This document shows, in pieces, positions 15,878 to 22,111 of a DNA stretch of 22,111 bases; position 1 is the first letter of the stretch, and each line of letters opens with the position of its first letter. This DNA comes from Chthonomonas sp. UBA6659 (GTDB lineage: Bacteria; Armatimonadota; Fimbriimonadia; Fimbriimonadales; Fimbriimonadaceae): NCBI GenBank assembly GCA_002455425.1, contig DKKT01000083.1:35582-57692 (forward strand), in the 5' to 3' direction. The translations under genes were made by a program, and so were the position numbers. Under the pieces are notes generated by a model. The model was not told the origin of the DNA. It searched no databases and worked only from the letters and a program-made list of their open reading frames with translations.

Positions 15878-16558
15878 CTACTCGACCCTGCGTCCAAGGG
15901 CTTCGAGTCGCCCGGTGATCGCAAACCCGACCCGCTCGGCAATGTTGAGGGCGTGGTCGGCGATGCGCTCGACATGATGGAGCGCGAGAAGCATCCAGCT
16001 CGCAGGCACCACGCCTTCGGGTCGTCGCCGCATGTCGTCGTGAAGCTGGCCGCGCAAGTCGCGGTAGAGCGCGTCGACTTCTTCTTCTTCTTCGGCGACA
16101 CGGTGAACGAGTGTGAGGTCACGCTTCACGTAGGCCTCGATCGCGTGACGGAGCATCGACCGGGCAACCCCCGCGATCCGGGGCAGGTCGATCGTGTCCG
16201 TCGCGCCCATCTCGCGCTCGATCTTGAGCCCGCACTTCGCGATGTCGACCGCGAGGTCCCCAACCCGCTCGATGTCCGTGCTCATCTTGATCGCGGTGCC
16301 AAGAAAACGCAGGTCGATACCGACACCGGCTTCGGTCTTGGCGAGCAGTTGCAGACACTGGGTCTCGAGATCGAGATCGAGCCGATCAAGGGCGGTGTCG
16401 GCCTCGAACACGGCGCGCGCGGCGGCCGTGTCGAGGTGAATGAGTGAATCGACCGCGGCCGAGACCATCGTCTCGGCGCGACTTGCCATCTCGAGCAGGC
16501 TATGCTCGATCGCCTGGAGGGCCTGAACGGCGTCCCGGGGGTTCTCCGAATCCGTCAT
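15878..16558 (-). CDS. phoU: PhoU-type phosphate signalling protein
   Basis: A 226-residue, all-helical protein with two PhoU repeats. PhoU normally links the Pst phosphate transporter to the PhoR/PhoB sensor system and keeps the Pho regulon off when phosphate is ample. The metal-binding E..D..E...D pattern appears twice: in repeat 1 around MSTDIERVGDLAVDIAKCG and in repeat 2 around HHVERIADHALNIAERVGF. I chose ATG 16558 (MTDSENPRDAVQALQAIEHS); aagg lies about nine bases upstream, and longer starts add non-homologous residues. Its start lies inside the 3' end of the ABC ATPase gene (59-bp overlap in another frame). No pstSCAB or phoR is in the window, so this PhoU is separated from its usual partners. 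Confidence 0.93.
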   Translation of the reverse strand: MTDSENPRDAVQALQAIEHSLLEMASRAETMVSAAVDSLIHLDTAAARAVFEADTALDRLDLDLETQCLQLLAKTEAGVGIDLRFLGTAIKMSTDIERVGDLAVDIAKCGLKIEREMGATDTIDLPRIAGVARSMLRHAIEAYVKRDLTLVHRVAEEEEEVDALYRDLRGQLHDDMRRRPEGVVPASWMLLALHHVERIADHALNIAERVGFAITGRLEALGRRVE

Positions 16559-17543
16559 CGACAGTGACCTTGCGACCATCGGGAGGAACGGTACCACCGC
16601 CCTCGCCGACTTGATCGCCGCTTAACAGATTACCGAGCGGCGTATGGCACCAAACGCGGATTCCCAGACTTTCACGCGGCCCGGGGTCTTCCTTCCCACA
16701 AAGCTCGCTTGCGATCGGGCATCGACCAGCGAATCGACAGCCGGTAAAGCGCTCTCTGGGATCCGGAAGCTCGCCCTCGGCCGGCTCGGGCAGGCGGCCG
16801 AGCGTCTCGATGCTCGGCGCCGACTCGAGCAAAGCCCGCGTGTAGGGATGTTGGGGATGCCGGAAAACGGCTTCGGTCGGGCCCTCCTCGACGATCCGTC
16901 CAAGGTACATGACCGCGATCCGATCGGCCAGGAACCGCACCGTGAGCAGGTCGTGGGAGATGTACAGATACGACACGCCCAATGACGCTTGGAGGTCCTT
17001 GAGCAGATTGAGAACCTGCGCCTGAATGCTGAGGTCGAGCGCCGCGGTCGGTTCGTCACAGATCACGAGGGGCGGCTTGAGGGCGAGAGCCCGCGCAATC
17101 GCGACGCGCTGCCGCTGGCCGCCGCTTAGTTCGTGGGGAAACCGGGTTGCGAAGCGGCCATCGAGTCCGACCTGCTCCAGGAGAGTAACCCCCGAATCGG
17201 ACTTCCCTGCCAGCCGGAGCGGCTCCTCGACCGCACGTTGGACGCGCCACTTCGGATCGAGGCTCGCGAACGGGTCCTGCCAGACCATGCCCACGCGGGC
17301 GGCCTGACCCGCCTCCGCCCCTTTCACCGTCTTCCCCAGAAGTTCGATCGTGCCTCCGGAGAGACGCTGCAGCCCAAGGACGCAGCGGGCTAGGGTCGTC
17401 TTGCCGCAACCCGACTCACCGACGACGGCAACGGTCTCACCCCGCCGAACCTCGATCGAGACCCCGTCCAAAGCGCGAACGACGCCGTGCCTCACCGGAA
17501 ACTCGACGACGGCGTCGCGTACACCGAGAAGGACGTCACTCAT
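16500..17543 (-). CDS. OppF/DppF-type peptide ABC transporter ATP-binding protein
   Basis: A 347-residue cytoplasmic ATPase that would power an oligopeptide, dipeptide or nickel importer. Visible motifs: Walker A GESGCGKT (42-49), Q-loop WQDPF (88-92), signature LSGGQ (139-143), Walker B LVICDEP (159-165) and H-loop His197. The oligopeptide-specific C-terminal part includes HPQHPYTRALL and the Cys motif C..A.RCP......C, closing with a final Cys in RVWCHTP. That Cys-rich region is diagnostic of Opp/Dpp ATPases. About 45 extra Gly/Pro-rich residues follow and overlap phoU. ATG 17543 overlaps the mazG stop by ATGA. No permease, binding protein or OppD partner is in the window, so it is an orphan subunit here. 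Confidence 0.93.
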   Translation of the reverse strand: MSDVLLGVRDAVVEFPVRHGVVRALDGVSIEVRRGETVAVVGESGCGKTTLARCVLGLQRLSGGTIELLGKTVKGAEAGQAARVGMVWQDPFASLDPKWRVQRAVEEPLRLAGKSDSGVTLLEQVGLDGRFATRFPHELSGGQRQRVAIARALALKPPLVICDEPTAALDLSIQAQVLNLLKDLQASLGVSYLYISHDLLTVRFLADRIAVMYLGRIVEEGPTEAVFRHPQHPYTRALLESAPSIETLGRLPEPAEGELPDPRERFTGCRFAGRCPIASELCGKEDPGPRESLGIRVWCHTPLGNLLSGDQVGEGGGTVPPDGRKVTVDDGFGEPPGRRSGPPGDRA

Positions 17544-18331
17544 GGTGCGGTACTGCCTTGTTCCTCGGCTTTCGACGCGTTCCAGAGCACGTCCCACTCC
17601 TCAGGACTCAGCGCGTCGAGAGGCTTGGCCGCTCGCGCTTCCATCGCGCGAAACCGGGCTACGAACCGGTTCACCATTTTTCGGAGCGCGTCTTCCGGCT
17701 CGACATCGACCCATCGGGCGATGTTGACGACGGTGAAGAGGAGGTCGCCGATTTCGGACTCGATGGCCGCCGTGTCCCCGCTCGCAATCGCCTCTTTCAG
17801 CTCGCGCTCTTCCTCCCGGAGCTTCTCGAAAACCGCCTCGACGCCCGGCCATTCGAAACCGGCCCGAGCCGCTCGCCGGCTGACCACATGAGCTCGCAGA
17901 AGCGACGCCATGCCGATCGGCACGTCGCCCAAGATCGAAGAGTCGATGACCCCTTTCTCTTCCATCTTGATGCGATCCCAGTTCTTGAGGACTTCATCGG
18001 CGGTGTGCGCTTCGGTGTCACCAAACACGTGAGGATGACGCCGGACAAGCTTGTCGGATATCGCGTCGGCGACGTCGTCGATGTCCCACCCCCCGTCCCG
18101 CTTCTCCATCTGGGCGTGCATCACGGGCTGGAGGAGCAGATCGCCCAGCTCTTCGCGCAGAGTTTCCTGTGAACCGTGGTCGATCGCGGCAAGCACTTCG
18201 TAGGACTCTTCAACGAGGGTCTGCTTGAGGCTCTCGTGGGTTTGGGCTTGGTCCCACGGGCATCCGCCCGGCCCGAGCAGCCGGTCGACGATGGCGACAA
18301 GGCGATAAAAGCCACGCGAACTCGGCTCCAT
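17540..18331 (-). CDS. mazG: MazG nucleoside triphosphate pyrophosphohydrolase
   Basis: A 263-residue two-domain MazG that hydrolyses (d)NTPs to the monophosphate and pyrophosphate, cleaning the nucleotide pool; E. coli MazG also lowers ppGpp. The first domain starts at FYRLVAIVDRLLGPGGCPWDQAQ and carries the metal-binding ExxE..ExxD set (EESYEV...EELGDLLL). The linker WDRIKMEEKG is typical. The second domain repeats the set (EERELKEAI...ESEIGDLLFTVVN). I chose ATG 18331 (MEPSSRGFYRL), preceded by aaggcg directly before the start; the 109 residues upstream in frame are antisense to the pseudouridine synthase. The gene diverges from that synthase and couples by ATGA to the ABC ATPase. Confidence 0.95.
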   Translation of the reverse strand: MEPSSRGFYRLVAIVDRLLGPGGCPWDQAQTHESLKQTLVEESYEVLAAIDHGSQETLREELGDLLLQPVMHAQMEKRDGGWDIDDVADAISDKLVRRHPHVFGDTEAHTADEVLKNWDRIKMEEKGVIDSSILGDVPIGMASLLRAHVVSRRAARAGFEWPGVEAVFEKLREEERELKEAIASGDTAAIESEIGDLLFTVVNIARWVDVEPEDALRKMVNRFVARFRAMEARAAKPLDALSPEEWDVLWNASKAEEQGSTAP

Positions 18332-18373
18332 CGCCTTAGGATGACCGAAAACGCGGCACAATGGAAGGCGATG
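18329..18373. promoter_or_regulatory. Symmetric divergent start region of mazG and the pseudouridine synthase
   Basis: CATCGCCTT at 18329-18337 and AAGGCGATG at 18365-18373 are exact reverse complements 27 bases apart. Each arm holds a purine-rich aagg plus the ATG of one gene, so both genes begin with the same aaggcg-ATG context. With only 39 bp between starts, each promoter must overlap the opposite gene. The symmetry favours ATG 18371 over 18341 for the synthase. Confidence 0.5.
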
Positions 18374-19273
18374 ACGTTGACCGTGGACGAAGGGGACCGG
18401 CTCGATCGGTTTCTCGCCCGCAGCCTTCCCGAGTACAGTCGCACCAAGCTGGCCGATTGGATCTCGGCAGGTGGCGTTCGAGTCGAGGGTGTCGTGCGAA
18501 AGGCCTCCTTCCCGGTCCTTTCGGGCATGGTCGTCGAGATCGACGCTCCCCCTGCGACCCCGATCCACGATCTGGAACCCGTCGCCATCCCACTCGACAT
18601 CCGCTACGAGGATGAGCATCTGCTGGTCGTCAACAAACCACGAGGAATGCCGAGCCATCCGTCACCGAACATCAGCCGCTCGACCCTCGTCAACGCGCTA
18701 CTCGCCCGCAGCCACACCCTCAGCCGTGAAGGCGGTGAATTCCGACCCGGAATCGTCCACCGACTCGATAAGGACACGACGGGACTCCTGATGGTCGCCA
18801 AAACCGATGTCATTCACCGGGCGCTCGCCGACCAGTTGCGCGACAAGCAAGCCGAACGGCGCTACCTCGCATGGCTCTTCGGGCACCTCGCGCAAGAGCG
18901 GTTCGTGGTGGACGCGCCGATCGCGCGCAATCTCCAAAACCGGCTTCAAATGAAGGTTTACAAGAACGGCAAACCCTCGGTCACCCATTTCAAGCGCTTG
19001 CTCGAGGGAAGCGATGCGACGCTCGTGGCCATTCGCCTCGAAACCGGCCGCACGCACCAGATTCGCGTCCACGCCAGTTGGATCAGACACCCGGTGCAAG
19101 GGGACGACATCTACGCGACCGGCACGTGGCGACATGGAGCCCTACAGCTTCACGCGGGCTACCTCGGCTTCGATCATCCCGCGACCGGCGAGCGGCTCAT
19201 CATCACCGCCGAGCCCCCCTACGATTTTCGGGAGCACGCCCTCGTACCCCCGCGTGCCTTGGAGGAGTTTTGA
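18371..19273 (+). CDS. RluA/RluD-family rRNA or tRNA pseudouridine synthase
   Basis: A 300-residue enzyme that isomerises uridine to pseudouridine in RNA. An N-terminal S4 RNA-binding domain (residues 8-60, DRLDRFLARSLPEYSRTKLADWI) precedes the catalytic domain. The domain shows NKPRGMPSHP (88-97) and the signature HRLDKDTTGLL (130-140) with catalytic Asp133; the RLETGRTHQIRVH motif follows. S4 plus this motif set matches RluD or RluC/B-like members, and the target position cannot be told from sequence. ATG 18371 has ggaaggcg upstream; an in-frame ATG at 18341 has none. The stop overlaps the radC TTG start (TTGA), so the two are coupled. Confidence 0.93.
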   Translation: MTLTVDEGDRLDRFLARSLPEYSRTKLADWISAGGVRVEGVVRKASFPVLSGMVVEIDAPPATPIHDLEPVAIPLDIRYEDEHLLVVNKPRGMPSHPSPNISRSTLVNALLARSHTLSREGGEFRPGIVHRLDKDTTGLLMVAKTDVIHRALADQLRDKQAERRYLAWLFGHLAQERFVVDAPIARNLQNRLQMKVYKNGKPSVTHFKRLLEGSDATLVAIRLETGRTHQIRVHASWIRHPVQGDDIYATGTWRHGALQLHAGYLGFDHPATGERLIITAEPPYDFREHALVPPRALEEF

Positions 19274-19932
19274 TCCGAGAAACCGACGACGGACCGCTCA
19301 TCCGACTCGCGCGGCTCGGCATCACGTCGCTCGGGGCGGCGGACCTCGTTGCGATCGTTCGGGCCGCTTCGGCGGACGATGTCCAAGACGAGCGCGAGTT
19401 CGCACGCGAGTGGCTCCGCACCCACCGCCTCGGTCAGCTCCGAACGATGTCGCCCGCGGACATGAAGGAGCTGGCCGGCCTCGAAGGGCACGAGGCGACC
19501 CGGGCACTGGCCCTCCTCGAACTCGGACGCCGAGCCGGAGCCGCAGCTCATGGTGAATTCACGCAGTACGAGAAGGCGGACGACGTGTTCCGTCACATGG
19601 GCTTCCTGCGAGAGGCCCGCCAAGAACAGTTCTGGGTGGTCTTTCTGAACGCGAAGAACGGAGTGTTGGCCTACAAGGAGATTCATCGAGGGACCGTCAA
19701 CATGTCCGTGGTCGGTCCTCGGGAGGTTTTCGGCGAGGCCTATCGCCTCGGAGCGGTCGCGATCGTCGCGGTCCACAACCACCCGAGCGGAGACCCGACC
19801 CCAAGTCCGGAAGATATCGAGATCACGCACAAACTCGCGGAGATCGGCGAACTGCTCGAGGTCGCTCTCCTCGACCACGTCATCATCGGTCATCATCGAT
19901 CCGTGAGTTTGAAAGCGATGGGAGTGCTATGA
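19270..19932 (+). CDS. radC: RadC-family JAB/MPN metalloprotein
   Basis: A 220-residue protein. The N-terminal half is the helix-hairpin-helix UPF0758 region (LIRLARLGITSLGAADLVAIV, then MSPADMKELAGLEGHEATRALALLELGRR). The C-terminal half is the JAB/MPN zinc fold with HNHPSGDPTPSPED (His169, His171, Asp182) and the preceding YKEIHRGTVNMSVVGPREV block. Despite its name, a direct role of RadC in repair is not established; JAB domains are usually zinc hydrolases. The TTG start at 19270 overlaps the upstream TGA as TTGA with GGAGGAG just before it; the next ATG would cut off the hairpin domain. The stop overlaps the translin ATG by four bases (ATGA). Confidence 0.93.
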   Translation: MIRETDDGPLIRLARLGITSLGAADLVAIVRAASADDVQDEREFAREWLRTHRLGQLRTMSPADMKELAGLEGHEATRALALLELGRRAGAAAHGEFTQYEKADDVFRHMGFLREARQEQFWVVFLNAKNGVLAYKEIHRGTVNMSVVGPREVFGEAYRLGAVAIVAVHNHPSGDPTPSPEDIEITHKLAEIGELLEVALLDHVIIGHHRSVSLKAMGVL

Positions 19933-20561
19933 ACGGTATCGAAGGTTGGGACGACATTGTGCAGAGTCTGCGACCCATCATGGAGGCCCGGCACCAAACC
20001 CGTGAACGCGCCCTGGCTCAATGCCGCAAGCTCATCCAGACCTCCTCGAAGTGCATCCGCCATGTCCATCGTCAACAGTTCGACGAAGCCCGAGCACTTC
20101 TGGAGGACGCGAAGGCCCTTGCCGCTGAGGCGCGAACGGGTCTCAGCCCCCACCCCGAGCTGCTCTATGCGGGGTACCTCCAGGATGCCGAGAAGGAGAT
20201 GGTCGAAGCGGCCGCAGTGCTCGCGATCGTGCTCGGCGAGGCCTGCCCCTCCCCTTCCAAGCTCGGCGTCGAGGTCGTGAGCTACCTCAACGGCATGGGT
20301 GAAGCGGCAAGCGAGATGCGGCGGTACGTGCTTGACCAGATGCGGGGCGGCAAAATGCCGGAAGCCGAGCGTCTCCTGCAAGCGATGGAAACGGTTTACG
20401 ACGACCTCATCACGTTCGACTACCCTGACTCGCTGACGGGCGGTCTCCGTCGCACTTGCGACGCACTCCGCGCCGTGATCGAGCGAACACGCTCGGACCT
20501 TACGCTAACCCATAGTCAGCGCGAGCTCCTCGATGCCTTGCGGGACGCGAAACCTCAGTAG
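19929..20561 (+). CDS. Translin/Trax family protein (bacterial)
   Basis: A 210-residue all-helical protein that I recognise as the translin superfamily, best known from eukaryotes (translin-Trax, the C3PO RNase) and archaea. Landmarks: CRKLIQTSSKCIRHVHR (32-48), LLYAGYLQDAEKEMVEAAAV, PSKLGVEVVSYLNGMGEAASEMRRY and TFDYPDSLTGGLRRTCDALRAVIERTRSDL. Acidic residues E90, E93, E125 and E129 occupy the places where human Trax has its catalytic carboxylates (E126/E129/D193/E197 from memory, D to E at one site), so RNase activity is plausible; plain translin lacks them. Homologues form octameric rings. The ATG overlaps the radC stop (ATGA), and the group rluD-like, radC and translin reads as one operon. 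The TAG stop is followed by an open frame that leads in phase into the Rhs remnant. Confidence 0.88.
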   Translation: MNGIEGWDDIVQSLRPIMEARHQTRERALAQCRKLIQTSSKCIRHVHRQQFDEARALLEDAKALAAEARTGLSPHPELLYAGYLQDAEKEMVEAAAVLAIVLGEACPSPSKLGVEVVSYLNGMGEAASEMRRYVLDQMRGGKMPEAERLLQAMETVYDDLITFDYPDSLTGGLRRTCDALRAVIERTRSDLTLTHSQRELLDALRDAKPQ

Positions 20562-20771
20562 AAGCCCCGCGACGTACCAAGTCGCTCCCACGGACGACTA
20601 TCCACGAACTGCAAGGCGAAAGCTCGGAAGGGCAACCGCCTTTCGCATCCTCACGCGAGCGCCCCAGCCAGGGCCAGCCGAGGATCCGAACTGCGGGGGT
20701 CTCGCGGCACCTTTGAAGCTTCGGGACTCTCGGGCGCGCTGGCCCTGAGCTTTCGCGAGGGGGCAAAGGAC
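20562..20771 (+). other. Junction between the translin operon and the Rhs remnant
   Basis: These 210 bases hold no recognisable gene. The frame of the Rhs remnant stays open through it back to the TAG of translin (20559-20561), giving low-complexity basic residues that do not resemble Rhs sequence. I see no transposase, direct repeat or tRNA edge. It probably contains the break point at which the Rhs locus lost its 5' part. Confidence 0.5.
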
Positions 20772-21308
20772 TTGACCCTCGAATCCGAGATCGTGGCTTG
20801 CGGAACGAAGGATTGGCTGACTGATCCGCTGGGATCTTTGGTGCGAGAGATCGCCTCGGGCGCAAGTTTGGGTAGTCTGGTCGAGATGTACCCGTACGGG
20901 ACGCTGGTGAAGGACACCGGAGCGGCCACCACGCCGTTCGTGTTCGTTGCGGCGTATGGATACTACACCGATTCCTCGTCACGCGACTACGTTCGCGCGC
21001 GAGAGTTGATGAAGAGCATCGGGCGTTGGATGCAGGTCGATCCGTATTGGCCGCACGAGATGGCGTATTCCACTGTTGGCGGAAATCCGGCGACGTGGTC
21101 CGATCCGTCTGGACTGCAGAGGATCAACCCGAAAGTGATGCCTCCCGCAGGGTTAGATTGTGCCGAAGTAGGGTGGGACTCTCTACTAAGGTGCCTGCCC
21201 TTCACTTGGGAAACATGGTGCTACGCTTGCGCCAAACCATTCCACAGCGAACTTCTATCGAGATTCGCGATTTACCCGGTCATACGGAGCGTGAAAGGAA
21301 TGCTCTAA
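20772..21308 (+). CDS. 5'-truncated Rhs core with C-terminal tip (frameshifted)
   Basis: About 178 residues of the end of an Rhs/YD-repeat polymorphic toxin, whose full proteins exceed 1000 residues and encapsulate a C-terminal toxin. WLTDPLGSLVREI and YPYG (residues 15-43) lead into the conserved core AYGYYTDSSSRDYVRAREL, IGRWMQVDPYWP and ATWSDPSGLQ, the usual boundary before the variable tip. The tip begins DCAEVGWDSLLRCLPFTWETWCYACAKPF and then stops at 21306. In another frame the tip clearly goes on as RNALRHCVGAC, so one base seems lost around 21294-21296. The start is uncertain: TTG 20772 has no ribosome site, and no signal or TM region remains. This looks like an orphan Rhs tip left after loss of the main body. 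Confidence 0.75.
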   Translation: MTLESEIVACGTKDWLTDPLGSLVREIASGASLGSLVEMYPYGTLVKDTGAATTPFVFVAAYGYYTDSSSRDYVRARELMKSIGRWMQVDPYWPHEMAYSTVGGNPATWSDPSGLQRINPKVMPPAGLDCAEVGWDSLLRCLPFTWETWCYACAKPFHSELLSRFAIYPVIRSVKGML

Positions 21309-21547
21309 GGCATTGCGTCGGCGCATGCCGCGTTTGCTACTACAGTAGCTGCGCGTGTGCACACGTGCTGGACCTTCGAGAGGTCTGGCAATGGTGGACG
21401 GAAATCGACGGCACTAAAGAGGATGCTGCCTGTGATGTGTACAACAATGCCATGGGTCGGGCATCCGGCTGCAATCGAGCCCTAGATAGAGTCACATGTT
21501 TGGAAGCATGTACGTGGCTTCTTAAAGAAGGGAGGCTTTGTGTCTAA
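21290..21547 (+). pseudogene. Cys-rich Rhs C-terminal toxin-like tip, displaced by one frame
   Basis: Read with codon starts at 21290 plus multiples of three, this encodes NALRHCVGACRVC near the start, a Trp-rich centre (LREVWQWWTEIDGT) and DVYNNAMGRASG, ending at TAA 21545-21547. The RH-C plus D.YNNA.GR pair resembles the signature of Rhs/WapA-type C-terminal tips (DUF6973-like), here with many cysteines. It continues the Rhs tip above if one base is restored near GTGAAAGG: VIRSVK then RNALRHC. No start codon or ribosome site of its own is evident, so it is expressed only if the frames join. The toxic activity is unknown. Base composition is lower in GC than the core genes. Confidence 0.6.
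21531..21535 (+). promoter_or_regulatory. Shine-Dalgarno of the putative immunity gene
   Basis: Within agaagggaggcttt the run GGGAGG precedes GTG 21540 with short spacing. It lies inside the end of the toxin-like frame, so the small gene has its own translation signal even if the Rhs frame is broken. Confidence 0.5.
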
Positions 21548-21935
21548 CTCCGTAGCGCGGCCGGGATCGAAAAAGCCCCTATTGCTCTTCCTTGCTGGAG
21601 TTGTATCAGCCAATCTTGCAAGTTGGCTCTTTGGACAGGTCAAAGACGAAGTGTTGTTTAACACAACCGTAACCTTTGATGGCGAAGGATGTAAGAATGC
21701 AACCCTAAAGATTGGAGATCAGGTGTTCACAACTCGCAGAATGACTGCTGCTCTGCCATTCCAAGAGTACCCCGTCCTCTTGGAAGTCGATAGTGGCGAG
21801 GGAATGGTTGGCCTGCTGGATCTATCATTGGGCGAAGCATACATTCACGTGGATTGCGATGATGGGACAGTCAGTGGCAATGGCGTTCGCTCGTCTCATT
21901 TGTTCACGATCAAACAAGACAGTATGCCCCAGTGA
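21540..21935 (+). CDS. Small membrane-anchored protein, candidate immunity protein
   Basis: A 131-residue protein from GTG 21540, overlapping the last codons of the Rhs tip by 8 bp. A basic N-terminus (GSKKP) is followed by one hydrophobic segment (LLLFLAGVVSANLASWLFG, about residues 14-32). The rest is beta-rich and polar: VLFNTTVTFDGEGCKNATLKIGDQ in pieces, then YPVLLEVDSG and LGEAYIHVDCDDG. The expected topology is an N-in anchor with the domain outside the cytoplasm. I recognise no family. A small gene directly after an Rhs tip is normally the cognate immunity protein, and the overlap with its own ribosome site fits that. The region is about 49% GC, well below the flanking operons. An unrelated hypothetical protein remains possible. 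Confidence 0.6.
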   Translation: MSNSVARPGSKKPLLLFLAGVVSANLASWLFGQVKDEVLFNTTVTFDGEGCKNATLKIGDQVFTTRRMTAALPFQEYPVLLEVDSGEGMVGLLDLSLGEAYIHVDCDDGTVSGNGVRSSHLFTIKQDSMPQ

Positions 21936-21956
21936 TATCACCTTGCTCCATCTAGC

Positions 21957-22111
21957 ATGTTGGTTCGGTCTATCCTCTTGTTGCCCATGATGGTGATGTG
22001 TTATGCCGATTGCACTCTTGGTCCCTTGTCTCCACGCGATTCTCATCGTGATCATGGCTCGATCGCTTGGGACATCGAAAGGGTTTCAGTGGTCTGCCCC
22101 CTCCGAGTGAG
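21957..22111 (+). CDS. Possible partial small exported protein (runs off the window)
   Basis: An ATG at 21957 opens a frame of 51 codons that is still open at the window edge: MLVRSILLLPMMVMCYADC, then polar sequence. The N-terminus looks like a signal peptide, possibly with a lipid-accepting Cys. It starts 21 bp after the previous stop on the same strand. There is no clear Shine-Dalgarno and the frame is short, so this may be chance. Confidence 0.25.
   Translation, partial: MLVRSILLLPMMVMCYADCTLGPLSPRDSHRDHGSIAWDIERVSVVCPLRV

Noticed and set aside
14533..15918. Plus-strand 461-codon frame opposite the phosphoesterase
   Set aside because: Antisense to a lipoprotein with clear GNHE and THAH motifs and spans the inverted repeat; composition is typical of a shadow frame.
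20562..21308. Translin-Rhs fusion by stop readthrough (the two are in the same frame across one TAG)
   Set aside because: The linking 70 codons look like random basic sequence, translin ends at a normal family length, and sharing a frame has a one-in-three chance.

Overview
Chromosomal window from a high-GC diderm bacterium, probably a metagenome-derived or poorly known lineage. The best guess is Armatimonadota (Fimbriimonadia-like). This rests on the style of the Rhs core (GYYTD...YVRAR...GRWMQVDP.WP), the many secreted beta-propeller and tail-fibre-like proteins, and an outer-membrane barrel remnant ending in Phe. The taxon call is inference from memory, not a search. By eye I saw no tRNA, rRNA, CRISPR array or transposase.

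Layout. 1-1330 (minus): a PepSY-domain exported protein followed by an outer-membrane barrel gene broken by two in-frame TGA codons. 1441-4991 (plus): a promoter sitting on the start of hsp20, hsp20 overlapping lon (protein quality control), then a DUF3828-like exported protein. 5041-7431: a hairpin, a minus-strand tail-fibre-like secreted protein, and a small divergent exported protein. 7432-7715: repeat-rich spacer. 7716-10817: a 1033-residue exported protein with about 21 Asp-box (BNR) repeats. 10844-13301: a hairpin, a minus-strand exported cupin, and a divergent two-gene unit (FAD-linked oxidoreductase plus DUF1330).

13353-18331 (minus): mazG, an OppF-type ATPase and phoU in overlapping order, then a calcineurin-like phosphoesterase lipoprotein, a long 16-bp-arm inverted repeat, and an orphan C-terminal half of UvrA with no N-terminal half. 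18371-20561 (plus, divergent from mazG): an RluA/RluD-type pseudouridine synthase, radC and a bacterial translin/Trax homologue, chained by 4-bp start/stop overlaps.

20562-22111 looks like an accessory island. It holds a 5'-truncated Rhs core, a Cys-rich toxin-like tip displaced by one frame, and a small overlapping membrane-anchored gene that could be its immunity protein. Base composition here falls to about 49% GC (hand count of 21541-21780). This orphan Rhs tip and the translin-containing DNA/RNA-processing operon are the two most interesting systems; the truncated UvrA and the broken barrel gene come next.
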